Positions 19,878 through 29,764 of a stretch of 64,000 nt of DNA are shown here, one piece after another. Under the pieces are notes generated by a model. The model worked only from the letters and a program-made list of their open reading frames with translations, made no database searches and had not been told where the DNA came from. Source of the stretch: an uncultured Caryophanales bacterium (lineage in GTDB: Bacteria > Bacillota_I > Bacilli_A > RF39 > UBA660); the NCBI GenBank assembly GCA_946534345.1, contig CAMNCL010000003.1, positions 1 to 64,000 on the forward strand, read 5' to 3'. The position numbers and the translations under genes are program-made. Every line of letters starts with the position of its first letter. Positions within the stretch are counted from its first letter, which is position 1.

Positions 19878-20930
19878 TTAGTTTGTTTTTTGTAAAGTCT
19901 TTTCCTTTGCTGCTGCTATAGCATTAGCTAACTGATTTGCTTTTTCTTCTTCTTTATTAGCTAACGCTTCTGCATATTCTTGAGCCATTTTTTCTAATTC
20001 ATCTCCAGTATTTGCTTCAGCAGGTTCTCCCTGTGGTACTGGAGTTGGTTCTGTTGGAGCTGGACTATTAGCCTCTTCTGTATGTTTAGAAACAGAAGAT
20101 TGTAAAACACTTTGTTGATCAAAAGAAGCTTTTAATTTATTAAGTTGTGTAACACTTACTATAACAGCTTTAGGAGCATCATCTAAATTCTCTATAGTTT
20201 CTTCAGAGCCTTCAACAGGTTGTACATTTTCTTGTACTGGTGGTTCTGCTACAGGAGCTGTCTCTGCAACAGGCGCCTTTTCAGCCTCAGCTTCCTCAAC
20301 TTTCTCAACTACTTCACTAGTCTCTTCTGCAACAGGGGCCTCTTCAGCCTCAGCTACTTCACTAGTCTCTTCTGCAACAGGTGTTTCTTCAGCCTCAGCT
20401 ACTTCACTAGTCTCTTCTGCAACAGGGGCCTCTTCAGCCTCAGCTACTTCACTAGCATCTTCTGAAACAGGTGTCTCTTCAGCCTCAGCCTCATCAGCTT
20501 CATCAACTTCCTCAACTGCTTCATCTGTATCTTCAACAATTTCTTCTTCAGCCTCTTCAGCCTCTTCAACTTCTTCTGCCTCTTGAGCCGCATCAGAAAC
20601 CATTTCATCACTTTCTTCTATGTTTTCATCGACTAAATCCGGATCAATGTCTCTTTCGTTTTCATCATCTTCATTCGTTTTATCAGGTGTGTATTCATCT
20701 TCCATCATTTCTTCATTAAACATACTATCTTCCATAGTTTCAATTTGACTTAAATTATAAGAAAGATTATCAATTTCTTGTGGAATATTATTTAATGCAT
20801 CCCATACATTACGAAACTCTACTTGTTTTTCTTCATCCAATGTACTTATTAATTTATCAATAAATGCATCTTTCTTATCTTCTATGTTATTTCTTAATTC
20901 TTCCAAATTAGTCATTATTTCATTATCCAT
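19878..20930 (-). CDS. acidic Glu/Ala-rich repeat protein
   Basis: Tandem EETSEVAEAEEAPVA-type repeats; start ATG 20930 after GGAGGTGTGTTTA. Confidence 0.8.
   Translation of the reverse strand: MDNEIMTNLEELRNNIEDKKDAFIDKLISTLDEEKQVEFRNVWDALNNIPQEIDNLSYNLSQIETMEDSMFNEEMMEDEYTPDKTNEDDENERDIDPDLVDENIEESDEMVSDAAQEAEEVEEAEEAEEEIVEDTDEAVEEVDEADEAEAEETPVSEDASEVAEAEEAPVAEETSEVAEAEETPVAEETSEVAEAEEAPVAEETSEVVEKVEEAEAEKAPVAETAPVAEPPVQENVQPVEGSEETIENLDDAPKAVIVSVTQLNKLKASFDQQSVLQSSVSKHTEEANSPAPTEPTPVPQGEPAEANTGDELEKMAQEYAEALANKEEEKANQLANAIAAAKEKTLQKTN
20311..20490. repeat. 45-bp in-frame tandem repeat, about 4 copies
   Basis: acttcactag... recurs at 20311, 20356, 20401 and 20446; encodes 15-aa repeats. 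Confidence 0.85.
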
Positions 20931-20943
20931 TAAACACACCTCC

Positions 20944-21210
20944 TTACGCATTAGCAATTTGTTTTAGTAATTTTTGAACACTTTGCCATTCTTCATCACT
21001 TTCAATAGGATTTAATTTAACTAGGTTACCTTCTTTTTGCATCTTTGAAACATAAATAATTTCATCATCTTCGGCACCTACTTTTTCACCTTTAGAATAT
21101 ACCATATAAGAGGTCATATTATCATCACTAATAAGATAAGTAATTAGCTCAACAGTATTATTCTCACCATTACTATTTTTAATAGTGATCATTCTTTTTT
21201 CTTCATTCAT
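20944..21210 (-). CDS. DUF1292 family protein
   Basis: MITIKNSNGENNTVELITYLISDDNMTSYMVYSKGEK...IIYVSKM...SDEEWQSVQKLL. Confidence 0.8.
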   Translation of the reverse strand: MNEEKRMITIKNSNGENNTVELITYLISDDNMTSYMVYSKGEKVGAEDDEIIYVSKMQKEGNLVKLNPIESDEEWQSVQKLLKQIANA

Positions 21211-21264
21211 ATAAACACCCTCTATCCTAAAATATATTATACCTAATAATTAAAAATAAGTAAA

Positions 21265-22479
21265 CTATTTAAATTGAAACATTAGCCATTCTGGTTTAAA
21301 TAAAAGTAAAATTCCAACAATTAACATAATTATTCCACCTAAAAGATGAGAATATTTGTTATATTTTGAAGATATACCAGTAATTTTCATAGTAAACATT
21401 GCGATGAAGAATATAATCAAATCATCTAGTAAAAAGAAAATAATATAAAGTAAAGTATATGTAAACCTCATCATTGAACTAGTATTATTTAAAGCTAAAA
21501 GTTCAGTAAACACTAATGGTAATCCAGCAGAACAAGCAAGTTCTACTAAATTTACAGATACTGCTAAACCAATTACTCCTAGTAAGGCAATTGCTAAACT
21601 TTTTTCATGAGTAAACTGTTTAATCTTTTTGAATATTTTCTTTCTTTTTTTATCATCTACTACTTCACAACCACTATCTCTACTTCTTATAAAACTACGA
21701 ATATTAATAAATGCTCCTACTAAGGCTATTAGAGCAATAATATTTCTAATCCAAATAACAGTTGTCATCTTAACAGCTATTTGTAGCCATGATAGCATTA
21801 TCAACATATAAACTAATGCCGAGGTTATTAGGAATGTTAATCCTATAATCCACATTCTTTTACGATCTTTCATTCCTATTAATACACTTAATAAGAATAA
21901 TAGTATCCACATAGCACATGGATTAAATCCATCTATTAATCCTATTACTCCAGCAGCAGTAATTAAAGATACATTCTTGAAATTAACTTTTCCAAATAAT
22001 GGTACTTTAATAATATATTCTTTATCTTCTTTTTTTTCTTTCTTAGAGAAATTATCTTCTGTTTCTTCTTTAACAAAAGTACCATTTTTTATTCTTTCTA
22101 TTTGATCTACATAATCATTTTCAATGTAGTATTCTATTGCTCTTTTTATTTTATTAGAAGTTGTTTCACTATACCCTCTTATTACTGTATCACCTATAAT
22201 AGTAACAGGTACTCCACCAGTTCTTTTTATTTCAAAGGCATTCTCTACATTACTTAATAATTCAGCATTTTGTTCATTGTACCAAACTTCATATTTAACA
22301 ATTTTTAATTCTTCATAATCATTATAAATACTATCTAAATACTCTATTTCTTCAGCACAATGAGGACATCCATCTCCATGAAACAAGTATAGAGTTACTT
22401 CTTTTTCTTTAGCATTTCCAATTATTGGAAATAAAAAAACAATTAGAATTATAAATATATAATTAATTAATTTTTTCAT
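21265..22479 (-). CDS. glutaredoxin/thioredoxin-like domain fused to CcdA/DsbD-like membrane domain
   Basis: Signal peptide, HGDGCPHCAEEIEYL, then polytopic domain with GFNPCAMWILL and NLVELACSAGLPL. Confidence 0.75.
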   Translation of the reverse strand: MKKLINYIFIILIVFLFPIIGNAKEKEVTLYLFHGDGCPHCAEEIEYLDSIYNDYEELKIVKYEVWYNEQNAELLSNVENAFEIKRTGGVPVTIIGDTVIRGYSETTSNKIKRAIEYYIENDYVDQIERIKNGTFVKEETEDNFSKKEKKEDKEYIIKVPLFGKVNFKNVSLITAAGVIGLIDGFNPCAMWILLFLLSVLIGMKDRKRMWIIGLTFLITSALVYMLIMLSWLQIAVKMTTVIWIRNIIALIALVGAFINIRSFIRSRDSGCEVVDDKKRKKIFKKIKQFTHEKSLAIALLGVIGLAVSVNLVELACSAGLPLVFTELLALNNTSSMMRFTYTLLYIIFFLLDDLIIFFIAMFTMKITGISSKYNKYSHLLGGIIMLIVGILLLFKPEWLMFQFK

Positions 22480-22741
22480 TAATAATCCCTACTTCTATCA
22501 TTTTATTTAATAGTTCTTCATAACTATATTCTCCAACTAAACGATCTACTTCTCTGTCTTCATCTAAGAAAATAAAGACTGGTAATACATCTCCAGGAGA
22601 ATATTTTTCTACTTCTTCTTCATCCATATCAAAATCTAATTCTTCATAGTCAAATTTATAATTATCTTTTAGTTTGTTCCATACTTTATTCATCACTAAA
22701 CAGCCACCACACCAGATGGCGCCAATCTTTACTACTTTCAT
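22463..22741 (-). CDS. thioredoxin family protein
   Basis: KIGAIWCGGCLVMNKVW...VLPVFIFLDEDREVDRLVGEYS. Confidence 0.8.
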   Translation of the reverse strand: MKVVKIGAIWCGGCLVMNKVWNKLKDNYKFDYEELDFDMDEEEVEKYSPGDVLPVFIFLDEDREVDRLVGEYSYEELLNKMIEVGIINEKIN

Positions 22742-22743
22742 AT

Positions 22744-23868
22744 TTATCTCCTAAAATTTAATTTATCTATAGATTCTTTTAAAGCATCCACAAAAATATC
22801 TATTTCTTCTTTAGTAGTTAGAAAAGACAAGCTAATTCTCATACTACTACTAGCCTTTTCTTTATCATGTGTTATAGCATAAACTGCTTTAGAATAATTA
22901 CCTGTAGAACAAGCTGTTTGTGTAGATACATATATTTCTTTTTCTTCTAGAGCATGTAACATTACTTCACTCTTAATGTTTTTTAGACTAATATTTACCA
23001 TATTAGGTAGACAATTATCATTACTATTAATATAGACATCTACATCTTGTAGTTTATCTATTAAATAATCATGTATCTCTTTAACATGTTTACATTTATT
23101 ATCAAAATCTTCATAAACTAATCTTAATGCTTTGGCAAATGAAGCAATTAATGGAGTAGCAGGTGTTCCACTACGAAATATAGTAGTACTCTTTCCTCCA
23201 TGTATTAATGGTTCAATAATAATATTTTCTCTCTTAATTAAAGCTCCAATTCCTTTCATACCATAGAATTTTTGGCACGAAATACTAGCTAGATCAACAT
23301 AACTTAAATCTAGTTTTTCTTTACCAATACTTTGAGTTATATCACTATGAAAAAATGTCTTACTATTCTTACTTTTTATTACTTCAGATAATTCTTTTAA
23401 ATTTTGTCTTACTCCTACTTCACTATTTACTGAAGAAATAGTCACAAGTATAGTATCATCTCTAATCAATCTAATTAAATCATCTAAATCAACTTTACCA
23501 TTTTCATCTAAAGCAACAAAATCCACTTCATAACCTAAAGTAGTTAAATAATTTAGAGGGGCAACTATTGAAGAATGTTCTAATTCTGTAGTAATAATAT
23601 GTTTCCCTCTATTAGCATATTTTAAACAAATACCTTTAATAGCTGTATTATTAGATTCACTAGCTCCACTTGTATAAATAATTTCACTAGGTTTTACTCC
23701 AAGGATACTTGCGATTTGTTCTGTACTAGCATCTATTAATCTTTTAGCATCTACTCCTATTCTATGTAATGAATTAGGATTTCCAATATAATCTTTAGTT
23801 GCTTTTACATAAGTATCTAACACTTCATCATTAACTGGAGTTGTTGCGCTATAGTCTAAATATACCAT
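22744..23868 (-). CDS. cysteine desulfurase (NifS/IscS family)
   Basis: MVYLDYSATTPVNDEVLDTY, YTSGASESNNTAIKG, STQTACSTG; start ATG 23868. Confidence 0.94.
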   Translation of the reverse strand: MVYLDYSATTPVNDEVLDTYVKATKDYIGNPNSLHRIGVDAKRLIDASTEQIASILGVKPSEIIYTSGASESNNTAIKGICLKYANRGKHIITTELEHSSIVAPLNYLTTLGYEVDFVALDENGKVDLDDLIRLIRDDTILVTISSVNSEVGVRQNLKELSEVIKSKNSKTFFHSDITQSIGKEKLDLSYVDLASISCQKFYGMKGIGALIKRENIIIEPLIHGGKSTTIFRSGTPATPLIASFAKALRLVYEDFDNKCKHVKEIHDYLIDKLQDVDVYINSNDNCLPNMVNISLKNIKSEVMLHALEEKEIYVSTQTACSTGNYSKAVYAITHDKEKASSSMRISLSFLTTKEEIDIFVDALKESIDKLNFRR

Positions 23869-23919
23869 TATCTCACTCTCATTTCTTTTTATAATTATAC
23901 CAAATATCAAATAAAAAGA

Positions 23920-23946
23920 AAAACACAAATTATTTATTTGTGTTTT
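23920..23946 (-). terminator. intrinsic terminator
   Basis: AAAACACAAAT-TATTT-ATTTGTGTTTT, T-run on the minus strand. Confidence 0.75.
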
Positions 23947-24199
23947 GATAATAATCTCTTTCAGAAATAGTATCAGAAATGTAATCAAGTTCTTCATCTA
24001 CAATATCCATATCTGCAATTATTTCTTCTACTTGATAAATAATCTCTTTTAAACTAGTACAATTCTTATATGGAATATTATATCTATCTAATACTTCTAT
24101 TTCTTTATTAGTTAATAAGATTCCATTACCTATATCATTAAATTTATTACTATTAAAATCAATACTACCAACTAATTCATTAATATTATAATCTTTCAT
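23930..24199 (-). CDS. hypothetical protein, 89 aa
   Basis: ORF abutting the upstream gene. Confidence 0.6.
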   Translation of the reverse strand: MKDYNINELVGSIDFNSNKFNDIGNGILLTNKEIEVLDRYNIPYKNCTSLKEIIYQVEEIIADMDIVDEELDYISDTISERDYYQNTNK

Positions 24200-24720
24200 T
24201 ATTTACAATTATATCCATTGTTTTTTAATCTAGTCATTAATTCTCCATCAGTATAATGATCTCCTACTGATAAAGTAATTACTTCACTACTTTTAGTATT
24301 AGAATTAATCTTAATTTGTAAATCATCCGTAGTAATAAAATCAATATTATCTAATAATAGTATTTCATCTTTACTAACATTAATAGTAACAGTAATACGA
24401 TCATCTCCAATAGTATATTTAACATTATCTCCAAGATATTCAAGAGTCTTTTCTAAAGCATTCTTTATACCTACTAAATAATGATCATCTTTTAAATACT
24501 TAGGAGGTAATATAATAGTCTTAGTTAAAGTCATACTATTAATTTCTTTACCATCAGTTACAGCAATTAATCTTTCAGTTAATCTAATATCACCATCAAA
24601 TGTTTTAGTTCTCTCACAACTTACTTCAGACTGTTTTAGATTAGCAAATAAATAAACTATAATTACTATAAAAATAAAGGCTATTATTATAGGAACTTTC
24701 ATATTCTTTCTAGTATTCAT
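24199..24720 (-). CDS. hypothetical membrane-anchored protein
   Basis: N-terminal TM; extracytoplasmic domain not recognised. Confidence 0.65.
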   Translation of the reverse strand: MNTRKNMKVPIIIAFIFIVIIVYLFANLKQSEVSCERTKTFDGDIRLTERLIAVTDGKEINSMTLTKTIILPPKYLKDDHYLVGIKNALEKTLEYLGDNVKYTIGDDRITVTINVSKDEILLLDNIDFITTDDLQIKINSNTKSSEVITLSVGDHYTDGELMTRLKNNGYNCK

Positions 24721-24759
24721 ATAAACACCTCAAATTCATTATATCATAATAAGCAATTA

Positions 24760-25602
24760 TTATCTAATTTTAAGTCCACAATGAGGGCAAAAATTACCTG
24801 TTCTTACATTTGTTCCGCATAATGGACAATAATTGATATTAGCTGTTTCTACTAATTGAATCTTACCAGAATCTTGAATAATATTACCTTCTTTAATATT
24901 AGTGGTAAGATTTTGTTGTACCTTAGATGTTCTATTAACAGTAATAAAACATATTACTACCATAATAATATCAAATAATAAGAATAATAATACTAAAGAA
25001 TCTACTTTTACATTTATATAATAAAATAGTATCGCATCATACATAGTATGGAAAAGCATTGGAACTAGTAAACTTAGAATAATATTCTTAGTATATAAAC
25101 TATTGTTATTATTAATACTTGCAACTTTTGCTTTTGATAAGAAGAATCCCATCATTACTGCAAAACAAGCATGACCTGGTACAGATAATAGAGCTCTTAA
25201 GATAGCTACAGCAAAACCCTTTTGAATAACATATAAGATGTTTTCTATTAAAGCAAAACCTAATGATACAAAGACTGAATAAACTATTATGTCATATATT
25301 TCATCAAATTCTCTACTATTATAAGCTTTATTTTTTACAACTAACCATTTAAATCCTTCTTCAAAAAGAGCTACTCCAATAAATACTTTTATAAATATTT
25401 CAAAAAAGTTTGTTACATTTTCAGTATCTGTATAAGAATTTATCATAAGTTCTCCAATAACTATTGGAATTATAGTTAAAGCTCCATAACCTAATAGTTT
25501 TAATAACATATCTACGGGTTCTCTATTAGTATCTTTGGAATAGATAAAATAGCAAAGAGCAAGTACTGGTATAGCTGCTGCGAGTAGTAAATATTCAAAC
25601 AT
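24760..25602 (-). CDS. PrsW-family intramembrane protease-like protein with C-terminal zinc ribbon
   Basis: EEGFKWLVVK, ALIENILYVIQKG, PGHACFAVMMGF; C-terminal YCPLCGTNVRTGNFCPHCGLKIR. Confidence 0.85.
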   Translation of the reverse strand: MFEYLLLAAAIPVLALCYFIYSKDTNREPVDMLLKLLGYGALTIIPIVIGELMINSYTDTENVTNFFEIFIKVFIGVALFEEGFKWLVVKNKAYNSREFDEIYDIIVYSVFVSLGFALIENILYVIQKGFAVAILRALLSVPGHACFAVMMGFFLSKAKVASINNNNSLYTKNIILSLLVPMLFHTMYDAILFYYINVKVDSLVLLFLLFDIIMVVICFITVNRTSKVQQNLTTNIKEGNIIQDSGKIQLVETANINYCPLCGTNVRTGNFCPHCGLKIR

Positions 25603-25616
25603 AATATCACCTCATA

Positions 25617-27956
25617 TTATTCATTATTTTCCCAGCGCCAATTCTTTACAAATGGCATATCTTCTCCATTTTCAGCAATATATTTTTTATGTTTAACAAG
25701 CATATCTTCGCACCAATCAATTAATACTTGACTACTTTTATTATAACGAGGAATTTCCTTTAATACTGCTTCTACTAAATGGAATCTATCTATATCATTT
25801 TGAACTCTAATATCAAAAGTTGTAGTTATAGTTCCTTCTTCTTTATATCCATGTACATGAAGGTTTCTATTATGTCTTTTATATGTTAATTGATGTATCA
25901 ATGATGGATAACCATGGAAATTAAAGATAATTGGTTTGTTCTTTGTAAATATCTTATCATATTCTTCATCACTCATACCATGTGGATGAGTATCTGGACT
26001 TTGTAATTTCATTAAATCAACTACATTTACAACACGTATTTTAATACCTTTAACACTCTTACGTAAGATATCTACAGCAGCTAGTACTTCTAATGTTGGA
26101 GTCTCTCCAGCACAGGCTAATACTACATCTGGATCTCCTTCATCGTTACTGGCAAAATCCCAAATACCTAATCCTTTAGTACAATGTTCTTTAGCTTCTT
26201 TTTTATTTAACCATTGAGGTCTTGGATGTTTAGAAGCAATAATTACATTTATATAATTCTTTGTTTTAATACAATGTTCAAAACAAGATAATAAACAATT
26301 AGTATCTGGTGGTAAATACATTCTTACAACATCAGCTTTCTTTGTTACTAAATGATTTAAGAAACCTGGATCTTGATGTGTATAACCATTATGATCTTGT
26401 TGGAAGACATGACTAACTAATAAAAAGTTAAGTGAAGCAATTGGTTGTCTCCAAGGAATATCATTAGTTACTTTTAACCATTTTGCATGTTGAGAAGCCA
26501 TTGAATCAATTATTCTAATAAAAGCTTCATAACTATGAATAAATCCATGTCTACCAGTTAATAAATATCCTTCAAGCATCCCTTCACATAAATGTTCAGA
26601 TAAGTATGAATCCATTACTCTACCATCTGGAGCTAAGAATTCATCAGATTTATAGGTACGATAATTCCAAGTTCTATTAGTAGCTTCAAAAACATAATTA
26701 AATTTATTAGACAAAGCTTCATCAGGTCCAAAGATACGGAAGTTTTTATTATCACTATTTAGTTTAAATACATCTCTAATATATTTACCTAAATTCAATG
26801 TATCTTGACTCTCAATTGAACCATGATGTTTTATTTCAAGGGCATAATCTTCCCAATTAGGAGTTTTAATATCTTTTAATAATAATCCTCCATTAGCATA
26901 ACTACTTGCTCCCATACATTTATTAAGTGGTGGGTTTAAGTCTCTTAGTCTTTTTACTAAACGACCATTTTTATCAAATAGTTCATCTACATTATAACTT
27001 TTTAACCATTTCTCAAGTAAAGGTAAGTTATGTGGATCATCTATTGCGATTGGGATTGGTACTTGATGAGCTCTAAAACTACCTTCTATTTTTTTATCTT
27101 CTACTTCTTTAGGACCAGTCCAACCTTTAGGAGTAGTTAAAACTATCATTGGATAGTTACCTTCTCCTGTTTGTTTTATTCTCTTTATTTCTTTAATTAC
27201 TTTATCCATGACTTTAGCCATTTCTTCATGTAATTTATGTGAATCATCTCCACTTACGAAATATGGTTTCCAACCATATCCTAAGAAGAAATGTTCTAAC
27301 TCATTATTAGTCATTCTACCAAAAATAGTTGGATTAGCTATCTTATAACCATTTCTATGTAGTATTGGAAGTACTGTTCCATCAGTCTTTTTATTTAAGA
27401 ATTTATTAATATGCCAAGAAGTAGCTAATGGACCTGTCTCTGCTTCTCCATCACCTACTACACAGGCAGCAATTAAATTTTTATTATCAAGTACTGCTCC
27501 TGCAGCATGAGCTAAGCTGTATCCTAATTCTCCCCCCTCATGAATACTCCCTGGAGTCTCAGGAGCTACATGAGAAGATATTCCACCAGGAAAAGAGAAT
27601 TGTTTACATAATTTTTTTAATCCCTCTTCATCCTCTGTTATTTGTGGATAAAATTTACTATACACACCTTCTAAGTAGTTATTCGCAACCATTGCTTGTC
27701 CACCATGACCTGGACCTGATAAGTAAATCATATCTAGATTAAACTTTTTTATTACACGATTAAGATGCATATAAATGAAGTTTTGTCCTGGAGTTGTTCC
27801 CCAATGACCAACTACATTTGGTTTTATATCATTCATTGTTAGTTTTCTTCTAAGTAATGGATTATCTAATAAATATAATTGAGCTGCACTTAGATAGTTT
27901 AATACTCTAAAATATTCATCCATTAATTGTAATTCTTTTTTTGTTAAAGTTGCCAT
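25617..27956 (-). CDS. xfp: xylulose-5-phosphate/fructose-6-phosphate phosphoketolase
   Basis: GHWGTTPGQNFIYMHLNR, GPGHGG, GDGEAETGPLATSWH, QDHNGYTHQDPGF; start ATG 27956. Confidence 0.97.
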   Translation of the reverse strand: MATLTKKELQLMDEYFRVLNYLSAAQLYLLDNPLLRRKLTMNDIKPNVVGHWGTTPGQNFIYMHLNRVIKKFNLDMIYLSGPGHGGQAMVANNYLEGVYSKFYPQITEDEEGLKKLCKQFSFPGGISSHVAPETPGSIHEGGELGYSLAHAAGAVLDNKNLIAACVVGDGEAETGPLATSWHINKFLNKKTDGTVLPILHRNGYKIANPTIFGRMTNNELEHFFLGYGWKPYFVSGDDSHKLHEEMAKVMDKVIKEIKRIKQTGEGNYPMIVLTTPKGWTGPKEVEDKKIEGSFRAHQVPIPIAIDDPHNLPLLEKWLKSYNVDELFDKNGRLVKRLRDLNPPLNKCMGASSYANGGLLLKDIKTPNWEDYALEIKHHGSIESQDTLNLGKYIRDVFKLNSDNKNFRIFGPDEALSNKFNYVFEATNRTWNYRTYKSDEFLAPDGRVMDSYLSEHLCEGMLEGYLLTGRHGFIHSYEAFIRIIDSMASQHAKWLKVTNDIPWRQPIASLNFLLVSHVFQQDHNGYTHQDPGFLNHLVTKKADVVRMYLPPDTNCLLSCFEHCIKTKNYINVIIASKHPRPQWLNKKEAKEHCTKGLGIWDFASNDEGDPDVVLACAGETPTLEVLAAVDILRKSVKGIKIRVVNVVDLMKLQSPDTHPHGMSDEEYDKIFTKNKPIIFNFHGYPSLIHQLTYKRHNRNLHVHGYKEEGTITTTFDIRVQNDIDRFHLVEAVLKEIPRYNKSSQVLIDWCEDMLVKHKKYIAENGEDMPFVKNWRWENNE

Positions 27957-28011
27957 ATACACATCTCCTATTCTTCACAATTATATAATAATTACTTAAA
28001 AAAAGAAAGAG

Positions 28012-28803
28012 CTAAACTCCCATAGTTTTAGTCTCTGGAAGAGTACTTGCTCCATCTATTACTATTCCTTGTCCTGTAATGTAACTTGATTCATCACTAG
28101 CTAGGAAAGCAGCTAATTCTCCTAATTCTTGAATAGTTCCAAGTCTTCCCATTGGAATTCCTTCAGCTATTCCATCCACAACACTTTGTGGATTTTCTGG
28201 ACAAGATAGTTTTGCCATATTCTCAACCATTGGAGTTAAGATATATCCTGGCATAATAGCATTAACATTAATACCTTCATTTACTAATTCCATTGCTAGT
28301 GCTTTAGTAAAACCTAGAATTGCAGCTTTAGTAGTTGCATAAGCTACCTCTCCAGAATCCGCAACCATTGGTCCAGTAACACTACTTAAATTTACTATCT
28401 TACCTGACTTTTTAGCGATCATATGAGGAACTACTGCTTTAGAAACATTCCATGTACCTACAATATTAATACCAAAATGATTATCTCTAACAGTATCATC
28501 CATATCAACAAATTTCTCTAAGTAACAAATACCAGCATTATTTACTAAGACATCGATTCTTCCAAATTTCTCAATAACTTCACCAACATATTTATCAATC
28601 ATGTCTTTATCTCTGATATCTACTTTATAACCAATTAAATCCGGATTATTTTTTTCTTCAACTGTTTTATAAACTTGATCCGAATAATCAAATATTACTA
28701 CTTTAGCACCATATTTTAAGAATACTTCTACTATTCCTAAACCATTTCCCATAGCACCTCCAGTAACAATACATACTTTATCTTTTAATTTCATATTACT
28801 CAT
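28012..28803 (-). CDS. SDR family oxidoreductase
   Basis: VTGGAMGNGLGI, LVNNAGICYL, VNLSSVTG...YATTKAAILGFTK, VIDGAST. Confidence 0.92.
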   Translation of the reverse strand: MSNMKLKDKVCIVTGGAMGNGLGIVEVFLKYGAKVVIFDYSDQVYKTVEEKNNPDLIGYKVDIRDKDMIDKYVGEVIEKFGRIDVLVNNAGICYLEKFVDMDDTVRDNHFGINIVGTWNVSKAVVPHMIAKKSGKIVNLSSVTGPMVADSGEVAYATTKAAILGFTKALAMELVNEGINVNAIMPGYILTPMVENMAKLSCPENPQSVVDGIAEGIPMGRLGTIQELGELAAFLASDESSYITGQGIVIDGASTLPETKTMGV

Positions 28804-28850
28804 CTCCTACTCTATAAGTATATCATATAATCACTAGATTATTTGTAAAT

Positions 28851-28881
28851 AAGTGTAAACAAAAAAAAGAAGTTTACACTT
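28851..28881. promoter_or_regulatory. inverted repeat AAGTGTAAAC-N11-GTTTACACTT upstream of the SDR gene
   Basis: Perfect 10-bp arms directly upstream of TTTACA-16-TATGAT (minus strand); right part also overlaps the PP2C terminator. Confidence 0.45.
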
Positions 28882-28884
28882 CTT
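28861..28884 (-). terminator. intrinsic terminator overlapping the PP2C stop
   Basis: Minus strand AAGAAGTGTAAACTTCTTTTTTTT. Confidence 0.6.
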
Positions 28885-29674
28885 TGATATATATAGCTCC
28901 ACTAGCATTATCTCTTCCTTTAAAAGGAACAATATAGTTAGCTAAAAACTTTCTTTTAAGTCTAGCTGGTATTTTTAAATTTTGATCAACATAAACAGCT
29001 TCTTCTACAATACTTTCTAATAAATTAGGTTTTGGTATCTTTCTTATTAATGTTTTAATCTTACTATCAGTAATAATATCAGTTACTCCATCTGTTAATA
29101 ATACTAGTAAATCATAATCATTATTTATAATAGTTGTGGAAATCTGACATAATTCTTTGCATATACCAATACATGCAGTCACAATATTATTATTAGAAAA
29201 GTATCTTAAATCATCTTTTTTTACTTCGCCATATTTATAATACATCCATACATCTGAATCATCTTCTGTTATTTGAATTAATTTCTTATTTTTATAAATA
29301 TATCCACGAGAATCTCCTACATTAAAAAGAATAGTTTCTTTTTTATTGACAAGTGCAAGTGTAAGAGTTGTTCCTAATTGGTCAGTCCCATATTTTTTTA
29401 TTAAATTAGTATTTAATGTTTTAATATATCGAGTTAATAATTCAGAAATATTCTTAGTATCATTTAATTCTTTAGGATCTTTATTTTGGAACCATTTTTC
29501 TAGTGAATCAGCTACATAATTAGCCGCAACTTCTCCATGACTTCTACCACCCATTCCATCAGCTACCAATAATAACTTAAGGTTGTTATTTTTGGCATGA
29601 CTAATCGCACGAACAGCATCTTCGTTTTTTTCTCTAATTAATCCTATATGAGTTTTGACATCTAATATTTCCAT
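28874..29674 (-). CDS. PP2C-family serine/threonine phosphatase
   Basis: THIGLIREKNEDAV, VADGMGGRSHGEVAA, FNVGDSRGYIY, LLTDGVTD, GRDNASGAIY; start ATG 29674. Confidence 0.94.
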   Translation of the reverse strand: MEILDVKTHIGLIREKNEDAVRAISHAKNNNLKLLLVADGMGGRSHGEVAANYVADSLEKWFQNKDPKELNDTKNISELLTRYIKTLNTNLIKKYGTDQLGTTLTLALVNKKETILFNVGDSRGYIYKNKKLIQITEDDSDVWMYYKYGEVKKDDLRYFSNNNIVTACIGICKELCQISTTIINNDYDLLVLLTDGVTDIITDSKIKTLIRKIPKPNLLESIVEEAVYVDQNLKIPARLKRKFLANYIVPFKGRDNASGAIYIKEV

Positions 29675-29723
29675 AAAAATAGCTCCAGTCACATTATATT
29701 ATAACATCTATAGTGCCAAAAAA

Positions 29724-29759
29724 AAATATGCTTTACAGTACTAAGTGTAAAGCATATTT
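29724..29759 (-). terminator. intrinsic terminator after asnS
   Basis: AAATATGCTTTACA-GTACTAAG-TGTAAAGCATATTT, T-run on the minus strand. Confidence 0.85.
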
Positions 29760-29764
29760 ACGTA

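Noticed and set aside
20311-20490. Regularly spaced repeat resembling a short CRISPR array
   Set aside because: The 45-bp units are contiguous without unique spacers and encode in-frame 15-aa repeats
20220-20719. Plus-strand ORFs 20220-20465 and 20471-20719
   Set aside because: Antisense of the acidic repeat gene; low-complexity artefacts
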